NCBI RefSeq assembly: GCF_003594875.1 | Contig: NZ_QZEY01000002.1 | Location: forward strand, 124,001-188,000 | DNA from: Bailinhaonella thermotolerans | GTDB lineage: Bacteria; Actinomycetota; Actinomycetes; Streptosporangiales; Streptosporangiaceae | Direction of reading: 5' to 3' | DNA: 64,000 nt | In this document: in pieces, positions 7,453 to 15,516 of the stretch | How positions within the stretch are numbered: the stretch's first letter is position 1 | Layout of the letters: the number at the start of each line of letters is the position of its first letter | Program-made: the position numbers and the translations under genes | The notes under the pieces: generated by a model | The model's input: only the letters and a program-made list of their open reading frames with translations | Told to the model about the DNA's origin: nothing | The model's database searches: none

Positions 7453-9003
7453 ATGCGCTCTCTGCCTCGTGTCCTCGCCGCCCTGGCCGCCGCCGGGGCC
7501 CTGCTCGCCGGGCCCTGGGCGCCGGTCTCCGGGGAGCGGGCCGGGCCCGCGTCCCTGCGGCAGGACCTCGACCGGATCCTGGCCGACCCGCGCCTCGCGA
7601 CCGCCCGGGCCGGGGTGGTCGTGCGGGCCGCGGGGAGCGGGGAGGTGCTCTACGAGCGCGACGCCTCGGCGCTGATGACGCCCGCGTCCAACGAGAAGCT
7701 GCTCACCGCGGCGGCGGCCTTCGCGATCCTGGGGCCCGGTCACCGGTTCCGCACGGCGGTGCTGGCCGCCGGGGAGCGCGACGGGAGCGCGCTGCGCGGC
7801 GACCTGGTCCTCAAGGGCACGGGCGACCCGACCGCGACCGCGCGGGCCTATGACGAGCTGGCGGCGAAGACGGCCGCGAGCGGGGTGCGCACGGTCCGGG
7901 GACGGCTCGTGGCCGACGACACCTGGTTCGACGACGTGCGCCTGGGACCGTTCTGGGCCTGGGACGACGAGCCGTACGCCTACTCGGCCCCGATCTCGGC
8001 GCTGACGGTGTCCCCCGACGAGGACTACGACGCCGGGGCGGTCATCGTGACCGTACGGCCGGGGGCGGCGGGGCGGCCGGCGCGGGTGACGCTGACGCCG
8101 GAGACGGGCGCCGTGCGGATCGTGAACCGGGCCACGACCGGCGGGACCGGCTCCTCGATCACGGTGGACCGGGCGCACGGGTCGGCCGCGATCACGGTGA
8201 GCGGGTCGATCGCGCCCGGGTCGCCCGAGGTCAAAAGGTACATGAGCGTCTGGGACCCGACGGCGTACGCCGCCGACGTGTTCCGGCGCGCGCTGGCCCG
8301 CCACGGGGTGCGGATCACCGGTCCCACGGTGCGGCGGGCCGCCCCCGCCGGCGCCTCCGAGCTGGCCGCGCGCGAGTCGGCCCCGCTGTCGGCGGTCGCC
8401 GTGCCGTACCTCAAGCTCTCCAACAACATGATCGCCGAGATCCTGGTGAAGAGCATGGGCCGGAAGGCGGAGGGCGCCGGGACCTGGGCCGCGGGGCTGC
8501 GCGCGATGGAGGGGTACCTGCGCGGGCGCGGCCTGACCGGGCTGCGCGCCACCGACGGCTCCGGCCTCTCCCGCGCCGACCTGGTCTCGCCCGCGCACCT
8601 GGCCCGGCTGCTGGAGGCGGCGCGGTCGGAGCCGTGGTTCCCCGCGTTCCTGGCCGCGCTGCCCGTGGCGGGGGACGAGGACCGGCTCACCGGCGGCACG
8701 CTGCGCTCGCGGATGCGGGGCACCCCGGCGGCGGGGAACGCGCGCGCCAAGACCGGCACGCTCACCTCGGTCAGCTCCCTGTCCGGGTACGTCCGCTCCG
8801 CCGGCGGCGAGGACCTGATCTTCTCGATCATGCTGAACCACCACCTCACCGCCGCGCCCAGGGACGTGGAGGACGCGATCGCCGTACGGCTGGCGCGCTT
8901 CCGCCGCGACGAGCCCGCCGGCGGCGCGCTCACGCCCCGCGCCCCGCTGCGGACGGCGCCCGGCACGGCCCACGTGGAGTGCGCCTGGGTGAAGTCCTGC
9001 TGA
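7453..9003 (+). CDS. dacB: D-alanyl-D-alanine carboxypeptidase/endopeptidase (PBP4, S13)
   Basis: A 516-residue exported penicillin-binding protein. A signal peptide (MRSLPRVLAALAAAGALLAG) precedes the catalytic domain. The active-site motifs are SNEKL (SxxK, about residue 79), SNN (SxN, about 326) and KTGTL (about 435). The long insert between SxxK and SxN is the hallmark of the S13/PBP4 class. It trims peptidoglycan stem peptides or cross-bridges outside the membrane. ATG 7453 has GGGAGGTG immediately upstream. It ends with a lone cysteine, CAWVKSC. Confidence 0.92.
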   Translation: MRSLPRVLAALAAAGALLAGPWAPVSGERAGPASLRQDLDRILADPRLATARAGVVVRAAGSGEVLYERDASALMTPASNEKLLTAAAAFAILGPGHRFRTAVLAAGERDGSALRGDLVLKGTGDPTATARAYDELAAKTAASGVRTVRGRLVADDTWFDDVRLGPFWAWDDEPYAYSAPISALTVSPDEDYDAGAVIVTVRPGAAGRPARVTLTPETGAVRIVNRATTGGTGSSITVDRAHGSAAITVSGSIAPGSPEVKRYMSVWDPTAYAADVFRRALARHGVRITGPTVRRAAPAGASELAARESAPLSAVAVPYLKLSNNMIAEILVKSMGRKAEGAGTWAAGLRAMEGYLRGRGLTGLRATDGSGLSRADLVSPAHLARLLEAARSEPWFPAFLAALPVAGDEDRLTGGTLRSRMRGTPAAGNARAKTGTLTSVSSLSGYVRSAGGEDLIFSIMLNHHLTAAPRDVEDAIAVRLARFRRDEPAGGALTPRAPLRTAPGTAHVECAWVKSC

Positions 9004-9366
9004 CCTCGGGTGTACACCGGACTACACGCCCGGGCGCAGCCGCGGCCCTCACCGCGGCGTCCCGTCCCCCGCGCGGCGGACCCGCCGCCGCGCGCCCCGC
9101 GCCGGGGCCGGCCCCGGCGACCCGGGGCCCGCGCGCCCGCCGGGGAGATCGGAACCCCAGGTCACCGGCCCCGCCTGCGGGACGGCCCCGAGAAGGGGCC
9201 GCGGCGCCCCCCTCCACCCCCTAGGGGACGTCCCCTCCGCTGCCGGGCGTAGGGGGAGGCCGCGCCTTACCCCCGGGGAGGCAACGCGAGAGACCTCCGG
9301 CGGCGGACGACCGGGCGGGGGTCCGGCGGCGACGATCTGTGTGTCGCCGAGAGAGAGGGAAGCCCG
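9004..9366. promoter_or_regulatory. Intergenic region with palindromes upstream of the oxidase gene
   Basis: No gene is seen in 363 bp. Structures are GTGTA/TACAC arms at 9010-9027, CCCCTAGGGG at 9219-9228 overlapping the perfect 14-bp palindrome AGGGGACGTCCCCT at 9223-9236, and further G/C runs (TAGGGGG, TTACCCCC) to 9275. C-run/G-run pseudo-palindromes are used by CsoR-type copper repressors among others, so metal control of the oxidase is a possibility only. GAGAGAGAGGGA just before ATG 9367 serves as ribosome binding site. Confidence 0.45.
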
Positions 9367-10065
9367 ATGACGATCACGATGAACCGCCCCGAGGCCCCGG
9401 CCGGTCCGGTCAAGCTCGACCGCCACGACCTCCGCGCCGCGCAGATCGAGACCCTGGAGACGCCGCGCATGAAGTACGGCCTGCTCTCCAGGATGATGTT
9501 CGCCCCCGTGGACCTGCTGTACGGCAAGCGCGGCTCGTTCACCAAGTTCGCGATGCTGGAGACGATCGCGCGGGTGCCGTACCAGGCGTGGGAGCGGGTG
9601 GGGTACTGGGCGGTGCACCGGTACCGCGGCCGGTCCGCCCTGGCCCGGCGGGTGTTCGAGCGCATCGTCGAGGCGCGCTCGGACCAGGACAACGAGCAGT
9701 GGCACCTGCTGATCATGCAGGACCTCGTCCAGCGGGACGGGCACCGCCAGAGCTGGCTGCTGCACCGGGCCGCGCCGTGGGCGATCTCGTTCTTCTACTA
9801 CCACGTCTCGTGGATCCTGTTCCTGGTCAAGCCGGAGTGGAGCTACCGCCTCAACGCCGAGTTCGAGGACCACGCCGAGCACTCCTACATGGAGTTCGTG
9901 GCCGAGAACCCCGAGCTGGAGCACCGGCCCGACCCGGGCGCCTACGCCGCCGAGTACGGGCGCTACGACTCCGTGGCGGACCTGATGCGCCAGATCGGCC
10001 ACGACGAGCGGGTGCACAAGCTCGACAGCATGGCCCACATGGCGGCGCCCCGCCTGACCGACTAG
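9367..10065 (+). CDS. Alternative oxidase (AOX)-like diiron protein
   Basis: A 232-residue protein with all the spaced ligand motifs of alternative oxidase/plastid terminal oxidase. These are LETIA (helix 1 Glu), DNEQWHLLIMQ (Glu and His of ExxH; NERMHL in plants), FEDHAEHSYMEF (matching LEEEAIHSY) and HDERVHKLD (matching ADExxH). Between helices two and three lies the hydrophobic AISFFYYHVSWILFLV stretch expected for membrane attachment. AOX oxidises quinol with direct reduction of oxygen to water and bypasses proton-pumping complexes. It stands alone, with a perfect 12-bp terminator hairpin behind it. Ordinary non-AOX ferritin-like enzymes are less likely given the motif order. Confidence 0.85.
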   Translation: MTITMNRPEAPAGPVKLDRHDLRAAQIETLETPRMKYGLLSRMMFAPVDLLYGKRGSFTKFAMLETIARVPYQAWERVGYWAVHRYRGRSALARRVFERIVEARSDQDNEQWHLLIMQDLVQRDGHRQSWLLHRAAPWAISFFYYHVSWILFLVKPEWSYRLNAEFEDHAEHSYMEFVAENPELEHRPDPGAYAAEYGRYDSVADLMRQIGHDERVHKLDSMAHMAAPRLTD

Positions 10066-10086
10066 GCCCCCGGTGCAGCGGGCCCC

Positions 10087-10114
10087 GGCCGCCGTCCCCC
10101 TCGGGACGGCGGCC
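10087..10114 (+). terminator. Terminator hairpin after the oxidase gene
   Basis: Perfect 12-bp stem GGCCGCCGTCCC/GGGACGGCGGCC with a 4-nt loop, 22 bp after the stop codon. There is no T tract, as is usual for actinomycete hairpin terminators. The following sequence to 10296 holds the promoter region of the PknG operon. Confidence 0.7.
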
Positions 10115-10296
10115 TGCCCGTGCCGCCACACTCGCGCGGGGGTAGCGCCGGAAGCCCGGATTCGTCAGACTATTTCGCGACAATGCACTCTGGCGTGTGC
10201 GTCCGCGCCAGACGTGGGCGATCCGGCGTGCCGCCGGGCGCGCACGGTCAGACGCGCCACAGCGGCCGGGGGGCACGTTCAGCACGGGGGTCACTG

Positions 10297-11544
10297 GTGA
10301 GCCACGCGGGTCCGCCCATGAGCCGGGAGGGAGTGGAACACGCGCTGGCCCGGCTGCGGACCGACCGGGAGCGCATCTCCACCCGGCTCCTGGAGCTCAA
10401 CGACCACCTCGCCCACCGCCTGCTCAAGGGCGGCGCGCTCACCGGCGTCACCGAGCGCCGCTGGCGCGAGGCCGACGCCGCGATCACCACGCTGTGGCGG
10501 CTGTTCGACGCCTACCAGACCGTGCTCGACCGCGCCGAGGAGCTGTGCGCCGGCCGGCCCGGCCCGGAGGAGCTGGAGGAGCTGACCTTCCTGATCACCG
10601 GGCCCTCCGTGAAGACGCCCCGCGAGGACCTGCCGCTGGAGCGCGCCGGGCTGCTCGGCGACGCCGGCGAGCACGTGACGCTCGCCGGGGCGCTGACCCG
10701 CATGAGCGCCGCCTTCGACACCGCCACCGCCGTCGTCGCCGCGGCCGACGCCGCCTGGTCCGGGCTGCTCCCCCGGCTGGAGGCCGCCGAGAAGGCCTGG
10801 CAGGAGGCCCGCGCGCACCTCGCCGCCCTCGTCCCGCCCGGGGCGGGCGCCCCGCCGTACGGCGAGACGCCCGAGATCGGCCGGGCGCGGCGGCTGGAGC
10901 GCGAGCTGGACGCGGCGCGGGCGCTGGTGCGCGGGGACCCGCTGTCGCTGGTGCGGGACGGCCACGCCGACACCTCCGGCCTGGACCGGCTGACCGGCGA
11001 GATCGGCGCGCTGCGCGCGGTGCTGGCCGAGGCCGTACGGCTGCGCGAGGGCTACGGCGAGCGGCGGCGCGAGCTCGGCGGGCGCGTGGACGAGGTGGCC
11101 GTGGCCGAGGAGGAGGCGGCCGCGCTGCGCGCGCGGGTGGTCGGCCGCATCGCGAACGTGTCCCCGCCGGAGGTCCCCCGCCTGTCCGCCGCGCTGCGGG
11201 AACGGCTCGCGGCGCTCGACTCGTTGCGGGAGCGGGGGCGGTGGGCCGAGCTGGCGCGGCGCGCGGGCGAGCTCGAACGGTCCGCCGACGACGCGCTGCG
11301 GAGGGTGCGGGCCGTGCGGGACTCGGCGGGGGGACTGCTCGACCGGAGGGACGAGCTGCGCGGGCGGCTCGGGGCCTACCGGGCCAAGGCGGCGCGGCTG
11401 GGGTACGCCGAGGACCTGCGGGTCTCCGAGCTGCACCGGCGCGCCCACGACCTGCTGTGGACCGCGCCCTGCGACCTGCGGGCGGCCACGGCCGCGCTCG
11501 CGGAGTACCGGCGGGCGCTCGGCGGAGAGGGGGCCGCGCGATGA
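10297..11544 (+). CDS. Coiled-coil protein of the PknG operon, unknown function
   Basis: A 415-residue, charged, Ala/Arg/Glu/Leu-rich protein predicted to be almost entirely helical, with heptad-like stretches (for example ALRERLAALDSLRERGRWAEL). No signal peptide, membrane segment or catalytic motif was seen. GTG 10297 is preferred over ATG 10318 because GGGGG lies six nucleotides before it. The stop overlaps the ATG of pknG (ATGA), so it is the first gene of the signalling operon and may act as a scaffold or regulator of the kinase. That role is inferred from context only. Confidence 0.8.
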   Translation: MSHAGPPMSREGVEHALARLRTDRERISTRLLELNDHLAHRLLKGGALTGVTERRWREADAAITTLWRLFDAYQTVLDRAEELCAGRPGPEELEELTFLITGPSVKTPREDLPLERAGLLGDAGEHVTLAGALTRMSAAFDTATAVVAAADAAWSGLLPRLEAAEKAWQEARAHLAALVPPGAGAPPYGETPEIGRARRLERELDAARALVRGDPLSLVRDGHADTSGLDRLTGEIGALRAVLAEAVRLREGYGERRRELGGRVDEVAVAEEEAAALRARVVGRIANVSPPEVPRLSAALRERLAALDSLRERGRWAELARRAGELERSADDALRRVRAVRDSAGGLLDRRDELRGRLGAYRAKAARLGYAEDLRVSELHRRAHDLLWTAPCDLRAATAALAEYRRALGGEGAAR

Positions 11545-13940
11545 CCAGGTGCACGCAACCCGGCTGCGGCGGCGCGGTCGAGGACGGATACTGCACCGTC
11601 TGCGGCCTGGCCCCCGCGCCCGCCGCCCCTTCCGCCCCCGCCGGGCAGGGCGCGCCCTCCGGGTCCGCCGGGGCTTCCGGGCCCGCCGGGGCTTCGGTCC
11701 CCTCCCCCGCGTCGGCCGGGCTCGTCGCCCAGGGCGCCGCGCGGCCCGGCACCCCGCCCGGCCCCGCCGCCGCCGGGTCCTCCGGCCCGGCGTTCTCCGG
11801 GGCCTCGTTCTCCGGGGCCTCGTTCTCGGGGGGCTCGTTCTCGGGGGGCTCGTTCTCCGGCGCCGCGGCGCCGGGCGCGAGCCGTACGGGCTCCACCGGG
11901 GGGACCCGCGGGACCGGGGCGGTGCGGCGCGGCACGCTCGGAGCCGGGCTCGTGGAGGTGCCGCCGGTCCCGTGGCGGGACCCGTCGCAGGCGGTGATGA
12001 AGGACGCCCGGGTCGCCGAGGACAAGCGCTTCTGCGGCAAGTGCGGCGGGCCGGTCGGGCGGAGCCACGGCGGGCGGCGGGGGCGGCCCGAGGGGTTCTG
12101 CCCCGCGTGCGGGGACCGGTTCTCGTTCACGCCGAAGCTGGGGCCCGGCGACCTGGTGGCGGGGCAGTACGAGGTGCTCGGCTGCCTGGCGCACGGCGGG
12201 CTGGGCTGGATCTACCTGGCCCGCGACCGCAACGTGAGCGACCGCTGGGTGGTGCTCAAGGGCCTGCTGGACAGCGGCGACGCCGACGCGCACGCCGCGG
12301 CGGCGGCCGAGCGCGCCACGCTGGCGGAGATCGAGCACCCCAACATCGTCAAGATCTACAACTTCGTGCGGCACCCGGACCCCGGCGGGGCCACCACCAG
12401 CGGGTACATCGTGATGGAGTACGTCGGCGGGCAGTCGCTCAAGGACGTGCTCAAGCGGCGGCGCGAGCAGGAGGGCCCGGACGCGGCGCTGCCGCTCGGC
12501 CAGGCCATCGCGTACGCCCTGGAGGTGCTGCGCGCCTTCGGCCACCTGCACGCTCGCGGCCTCGTGTACTGCGACCTCAAGCCGGACAACGTGATCCAGT
12601 CCGAGGAGCAGCTCAAGCTCATCGACATGGGCGCGGTGCTGCGGCTCAAGGACGTCACCCACGAGACCCCGATCTTCGGCACGGTCGGCTACCAGGCCCC
12701 GGAGATCGCCGCCGACGGCCCCTCGGTCTGCTCCGACCTCTACACCGTCGGCCGCACGCTCGCCGTGCTCAGCTTCCCGTTCAAGGGCTACAGCGGCACG
12801 TACGCCCACGACCTGCCGCCCCGCCACCAGGTGCCCGTGCTGTCGGCCCACGAGTCGTACGACCGGCTGCTGCGGCGCGCCACGCACCGGGACCCGCGGC
12901 GCCGGTTCCAGAGCGCGGGAGAGATGGCCGACCAGCTCACCGGGGTGCTGCGCGAGGTGCTGGCCGCCGAGGACGGGGCGCCCCGGCCGGCGCCGTCCAC
13001 GCTGTTCGGGCCCGAGCAGCACGCGGGCGTGGCCGACGTCACCGCCGTCCTGACGCCGGTCGCGGCGGCCACCGCGCTGCCGGTCCCGCTGGTGGACCCC
13101 GGGGACCCGGTGGCGGGGTTCCTGGCCGGGGTGGCGAGCCTGCGGCACGGGGAGCTGGCGACCGCGCTCGCCGCCGCGCCCCTGCGGGCCCCGGAGATCT
13201 TCCTGTCGCTGGCGCGGGTCCGGGCCGAGCAGGGCGACGACAACCACGCGCTGGCCAACCTGCGCGAGATCACCGGCACGACGCGGGGCGACTGGCGCGA
13301 CGACTGGTACCGCGCGGTGCTGGACCTGGCCGAGGGCCGCTTCGGCGACGCCCGCGCCGGGTTCGACCGGCTGTACGGCGAGCTGCCCGGCGAGGCCGCG
13401 CCCAAGCTCGCGCTCGGCTTCGCCGGGGAGTGCGAGGGGCTGAACGCGGAGGCGGCGCGGTTCTACGAGACGGTGTGGCGCACCGACCGGTCGTACGTCA
13501 GCGCGGCGTTCGGGCTGGCCCGGGTACGGCTTGGCCAGGGCGACCGCGCCGGGGCGATCGACGTGCTGGACTCGGTGCCGGCCATCTCCAGCCACCACGT
13601 GGCGGCGCAGGTCGCGGCGGTGACGGCCACCGTGCGCGAGCGGGACCCGGCGGACCTGACCGAGCGGGACCTGGGGCTGGCCGGGGACCGGGTGCAGGCG
13701 CTGAAACTCGAGCGGTCGCGGCTGGCGGCCGAGGTGCTGGAGAGCGCGCTGGCCTGGCTGCTCGCCGGAGGGACCCCCGCCCAGCCGGTGCGCCTGCTCG
13801 GCGCGCGGCTGGCCGAGCGGGACGTGCGCGCCCGCCTCGACGGGCTGTACCGCGAGCTGGCGCGCCACACCGTGGACCGCGCCGCGCGGCGGGCCCTGGT
13901 GGACCGCGCGAACGCCGTGCGCCCGAGGACCCTGCTGTGA
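11541..13940 (+). CDS. pknG: Serine/threonine protein kinase PknG
   Basis: A 799-residue soluble kinase. Order: N-terminal zinc ribbon CTQPGCGGAVEDGYCTVCG; a Gly/Ala/Ser/Pro linker with FSGASFSG repeats; rubredoxin-like domain with CGKC (Cys165/168) and CPAC (Cys187/190); kinase domain with LAHGGLGWIYLA (glycine loop), VVLKGLL (Lys), YCDLKPDN (catalytic loop, about 342-349) and IDMGA in place of DFG; then a TPR region to the end. This is the mycobacterial PknG architecture with an added N-terminal ribbon. In mycobacteria PknG phosphorylates the FHA protein GarA and so controls 2-oxoglutarate use in response to GlnX/GlnH; those partners follow here. Confidence 0.96.
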   Translation: MTRCTQPGCGGAVEDGYCTVCGLAPAPAAPSAPAGQGAPSGSAGASGPAGASVPSPASAGLVAQGAARPGTPPGPAAAGSSGPAFSGASFSGASFSGGSFSGGSFSGAAAPGASRTGSTGGTRGTGAVRRGTLGAGLVEVPPVPWRDPSQAVMKDARVAEDKRFCGKCGGPVGRSHGGRRGRPEGFCPACGDRFSFTPKLGPGDLVAGQYEVLGCLAHGGLGWIYLARDRNVSDRWVVLKGLLDSGDADAHAAAAAERATLAEIEHPNIVKIYNFVRHPDPGGATTSGYIVMEYVGGQSLKDVLKRRREQEGPDAALPLGQAIAYALEVLRAFGHLHARGLVYCDLKPDNVIQSEEQLKLIDMGAVLRLKDVTHETPIFGTVGYQAPEIAADGPSVCSDLYTVGRTLAVLSFPFKGYSGTYAHDLPPRHQVPVLSAHESYDRLLRRATHRDPRRRFQSAGEMADQLTGVLREVLAAEDGAPRPAPSTLFGPEQHAGVADVTAVLTPVAAATALPVPLVDPGDPVAGFLAGVASLRHGELATALAAAPLRAPEIFLSLARVRAEQGDDNHALANLREITGTTRGDWRDDWYRAVLDLAEGRFGDARAGFDRLYGELPGEAAPKLALGFAGECEGLNAEAARFYETVWRTDRSYVSAAFGLARVRLGQGDRAGAIDVLDSVPAISSHHVAAQVAAVTATVRERDPADLTERDLGLAGDRVQALKLERSRLAAEVLESALAWLLAGGTPAQPVRLLGARLAERDVRARLDGLYRELARHTVDRAARRALVDRANAVRPRTLL

Positions 13941-14143
13941 GCCGCGCCGCGAACCACCCCGTGAGCCGCGCCGAGCACCGTGCCGCGGTCCGTGTCGCGG
14001 TCCGTGTCGCGGTCCGTGCCGCGGGCCGTGTCGCGGGCCGTGTGAACCGCGCCGCCCGAACCGTTGTCGGAACGAATGTGAGAGTTCCCGCCCGAATCCC
14101 CGCCAGAGCCGCATCCCCGAGAGCCGTTGTGACGCCGTTGTGA
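13937..14143 (+). CDS. Possible 68-residue Arg/Ala/Val-rich mini-protein
   Basis: A frame starting at GTG 13937 overlaps the pknG stop (GTGA) and ends at a TGA that overlaps a GTG in front of the phosphatase gene (GTGA at 14140). The product is basic and repetitive (RVAVRVAVRAAGRVAGRV), encoded by about six degenerate copies of a 12-bp unit CGTGTCGCGGTC between 13978 and 14045. Both overlaps suggest coupled translation, but low complexity and lack of a family make a non-coding repeat equally likely. Confidence 0.3.
   Translation: MSRAANHPVSRAEHRAAVRVAVRVAVRAAGRVAGRVNRAARTVVGTNVRVPARIPARAASPRAVVTPL
13978..14045. repeat. 12-bp tandem repeat between pknG and the phosphatase gene
   Basis: Five to six tandem copies of (G/C)GTCCGTGTCGCG variants. 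In the forward frame it encodes alternating Arg-Val/Ala. It separates the kinase from the phosphatase and could vary in length between strains. Confidence 0.7.
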
Positions 14144-14154
14144 CGAAGGAGACG

Positions 14155-15516
14155 ATGAACACCTGCACCGACTGCGGCGGGGCCGTCGAGGACGGCTACT
14201 GCGCGGCCTGCGGCCTGCGCGCCCCCGCCGAGTCCGACCACGTCGAGATCGAGACCGACGCCGCGGCCGCCGTGAGCGACCGGGGCCACCGTCACAGCCG
14301 CAACGAGGACGCGATGGCCCTTTCGGTCCTGGATCCGGGGGTGGTGGCCGTGGTCTGCGACGGCGTGTCCTCCTCCCCGCGCCCCGAGGTCGCCTCCGGC
14401 ACGGCGGCGCGCACGGGCGCCCGCGTCCTGGCCGGGGAGCTGCGGGCGGGCCGTACGCCCGAGGAGGCGACGCGGCTGGCGGCGCTGACGGCGGCCGAGG
14501 CGGTGAAGGAGCTGGCGCCGTCCGCGTCCAACGCCCCGGCCTGCACCTACGTGTCCGCCTTCGTCTCCCCCGCCGCCGTCACCGTGGGCTGGGTCGGCGA
14601 CAGCCGCGCCTACTGGCTCGCGGTGCGCCAGGGGGCGGAGACCGCCGGCGAGAGCACGCTCCCCTTCCCCCCTGCCGTCAACGGCTCCGCGCCGCCGGGC
14701 TCCGATGGCCCGGCGGAGGCCGGCGATCCGCGCCCGGCGGGCTCCGCCACGGCCGAGATCCGCGTGCCGGCCCCCGAGCCGGCGGCCGGCGGCCCGGCGG
14801 ACCCGGAACCGGTAGGCACGGAACCGGTGGGCACGGAACCGGTGGACACGGAACCGGTGGACAGCGGGCCCGCGGACGCCGGGGCTGACGTCCCCCTTCC
14901 GCGCCCTGCGCCCGGGGTGACCGTGCCGAGCCCCCGCTCCCCCGGCGACGACCCGGCCCGTCCCGCGGCCGCGCCTCCCGTCGGCGGCGGCCGTACGGGC
15001 GGCGACCCCGCGGAGTCCCAGCCCGCGACGCTGGAGACGGGACTGCCGGCGACGCTGGAGACGGGGCTCCCGTCGGCGCTGCTCACGGTGGACGACTCGT
15101 GGGGGACGCAGATGGCGGCGCTGGGGGTGCGGACGCGCAGCGCCAGCCGGAACGCGCACGTGCTGACCGCGTGGCTGGGCGCGGACGCCGGGGAGGTCCG
15201 GCCGCACGTCGAGACGTTCACGCCCGCCGGGCCCGGCGTGGTGCTGGTGTGCAGCGACGGGCTGTGGAACTACCTGCCCGAGCCGCACCGGCTGGCCGCC
15301 GCCGTGGCGGAGGCGCTGGGCGGGCGGGTGCCGCACGAGCGCGGCGCCGCGCTGGAGGTGGCGCGCGCGCTGGTGCGGTTCGCGCTCGACTCGGGCGGGC
15401 GGGACAACGTGACCGTGGCGGTCGTCCCGTTCCCGCCGCCGGGAGGCGGCCCGGACGCCGGGACGCGGACCGGGGACCAGGACGGACAGGACATCTCAGA
15501 GGGCGGCCCACAATGA
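14155..15516 (+). CDS. PP2C-family protein phosphatase with N-terminal zinc ribbon
   Basis: A 453-residue phosphatase. It opens with the ribbon CTDCGGAVEDGYCAACG, almost identical to that of PknG. PP2C motifs follow: DRGHRHSRNEDA, VAVVCDGVSSS, GWVGDSRAYWL, then after a break VLVCSDGLWNYL and GGRDNVTVAVV. The break is a Pro/Glu/Gly/Thr-rich insert of roughly 140 residues (about 170-305) with repeats such as TEPVGTEPVDTEPV and ATLETGLP. The metal-binding Asp residues are all present, so it should be active and oppose PknG. ATG 14155 has AAGGAG close by; GTG 14140 is an alternative start. The stop overlaps the vWA gene (ATGA). Confidence 0.93.
   Translation: MNTCTDCGGAVEDGYCAACGLRAPAESDHVEIETDAAAAVSDRGHRHSRNEDAMALSVLDPGVVAVVCDGVSSSPRPEVASGTAARTGARVLAGELRAGRTPEEATRLAALTAAEAVKELAPSASNAPACTYVSAFVSPAAVTVGWVGDSRAYWLAVRQGAETAGESTLPFPPAVNGSAPPGSDGPAEAGDPRPAGSATAEIRVPAPEPAAGGPADPEPVGTEPVGTEPVDTEPVDSGPADAGADVPLPRPAPGVTVPSPRSPGDDPARPAAAPPVGGGRTGGDPAESQPATLETGLPATLETGLPSALLTVDDSWGTQMAALGVRTRSASRNAHVLTAWLGADAGEVRPHVETFTPAGPGVVLVCSDGLWNYLPEPHRLAAAVAEALGGRVPHERGAALEVARALVRFALDSGGRDNVTVAVVPFPPPGGGPDAGTRTGDQDGQDISEGGPQ

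Noticed and set aside
14640-15090. Phosphatase insert as evidence of two separate genes
   Set aside because: The frame is continuous and both halves of one PP2C domain flank it, so an insert is simpler.
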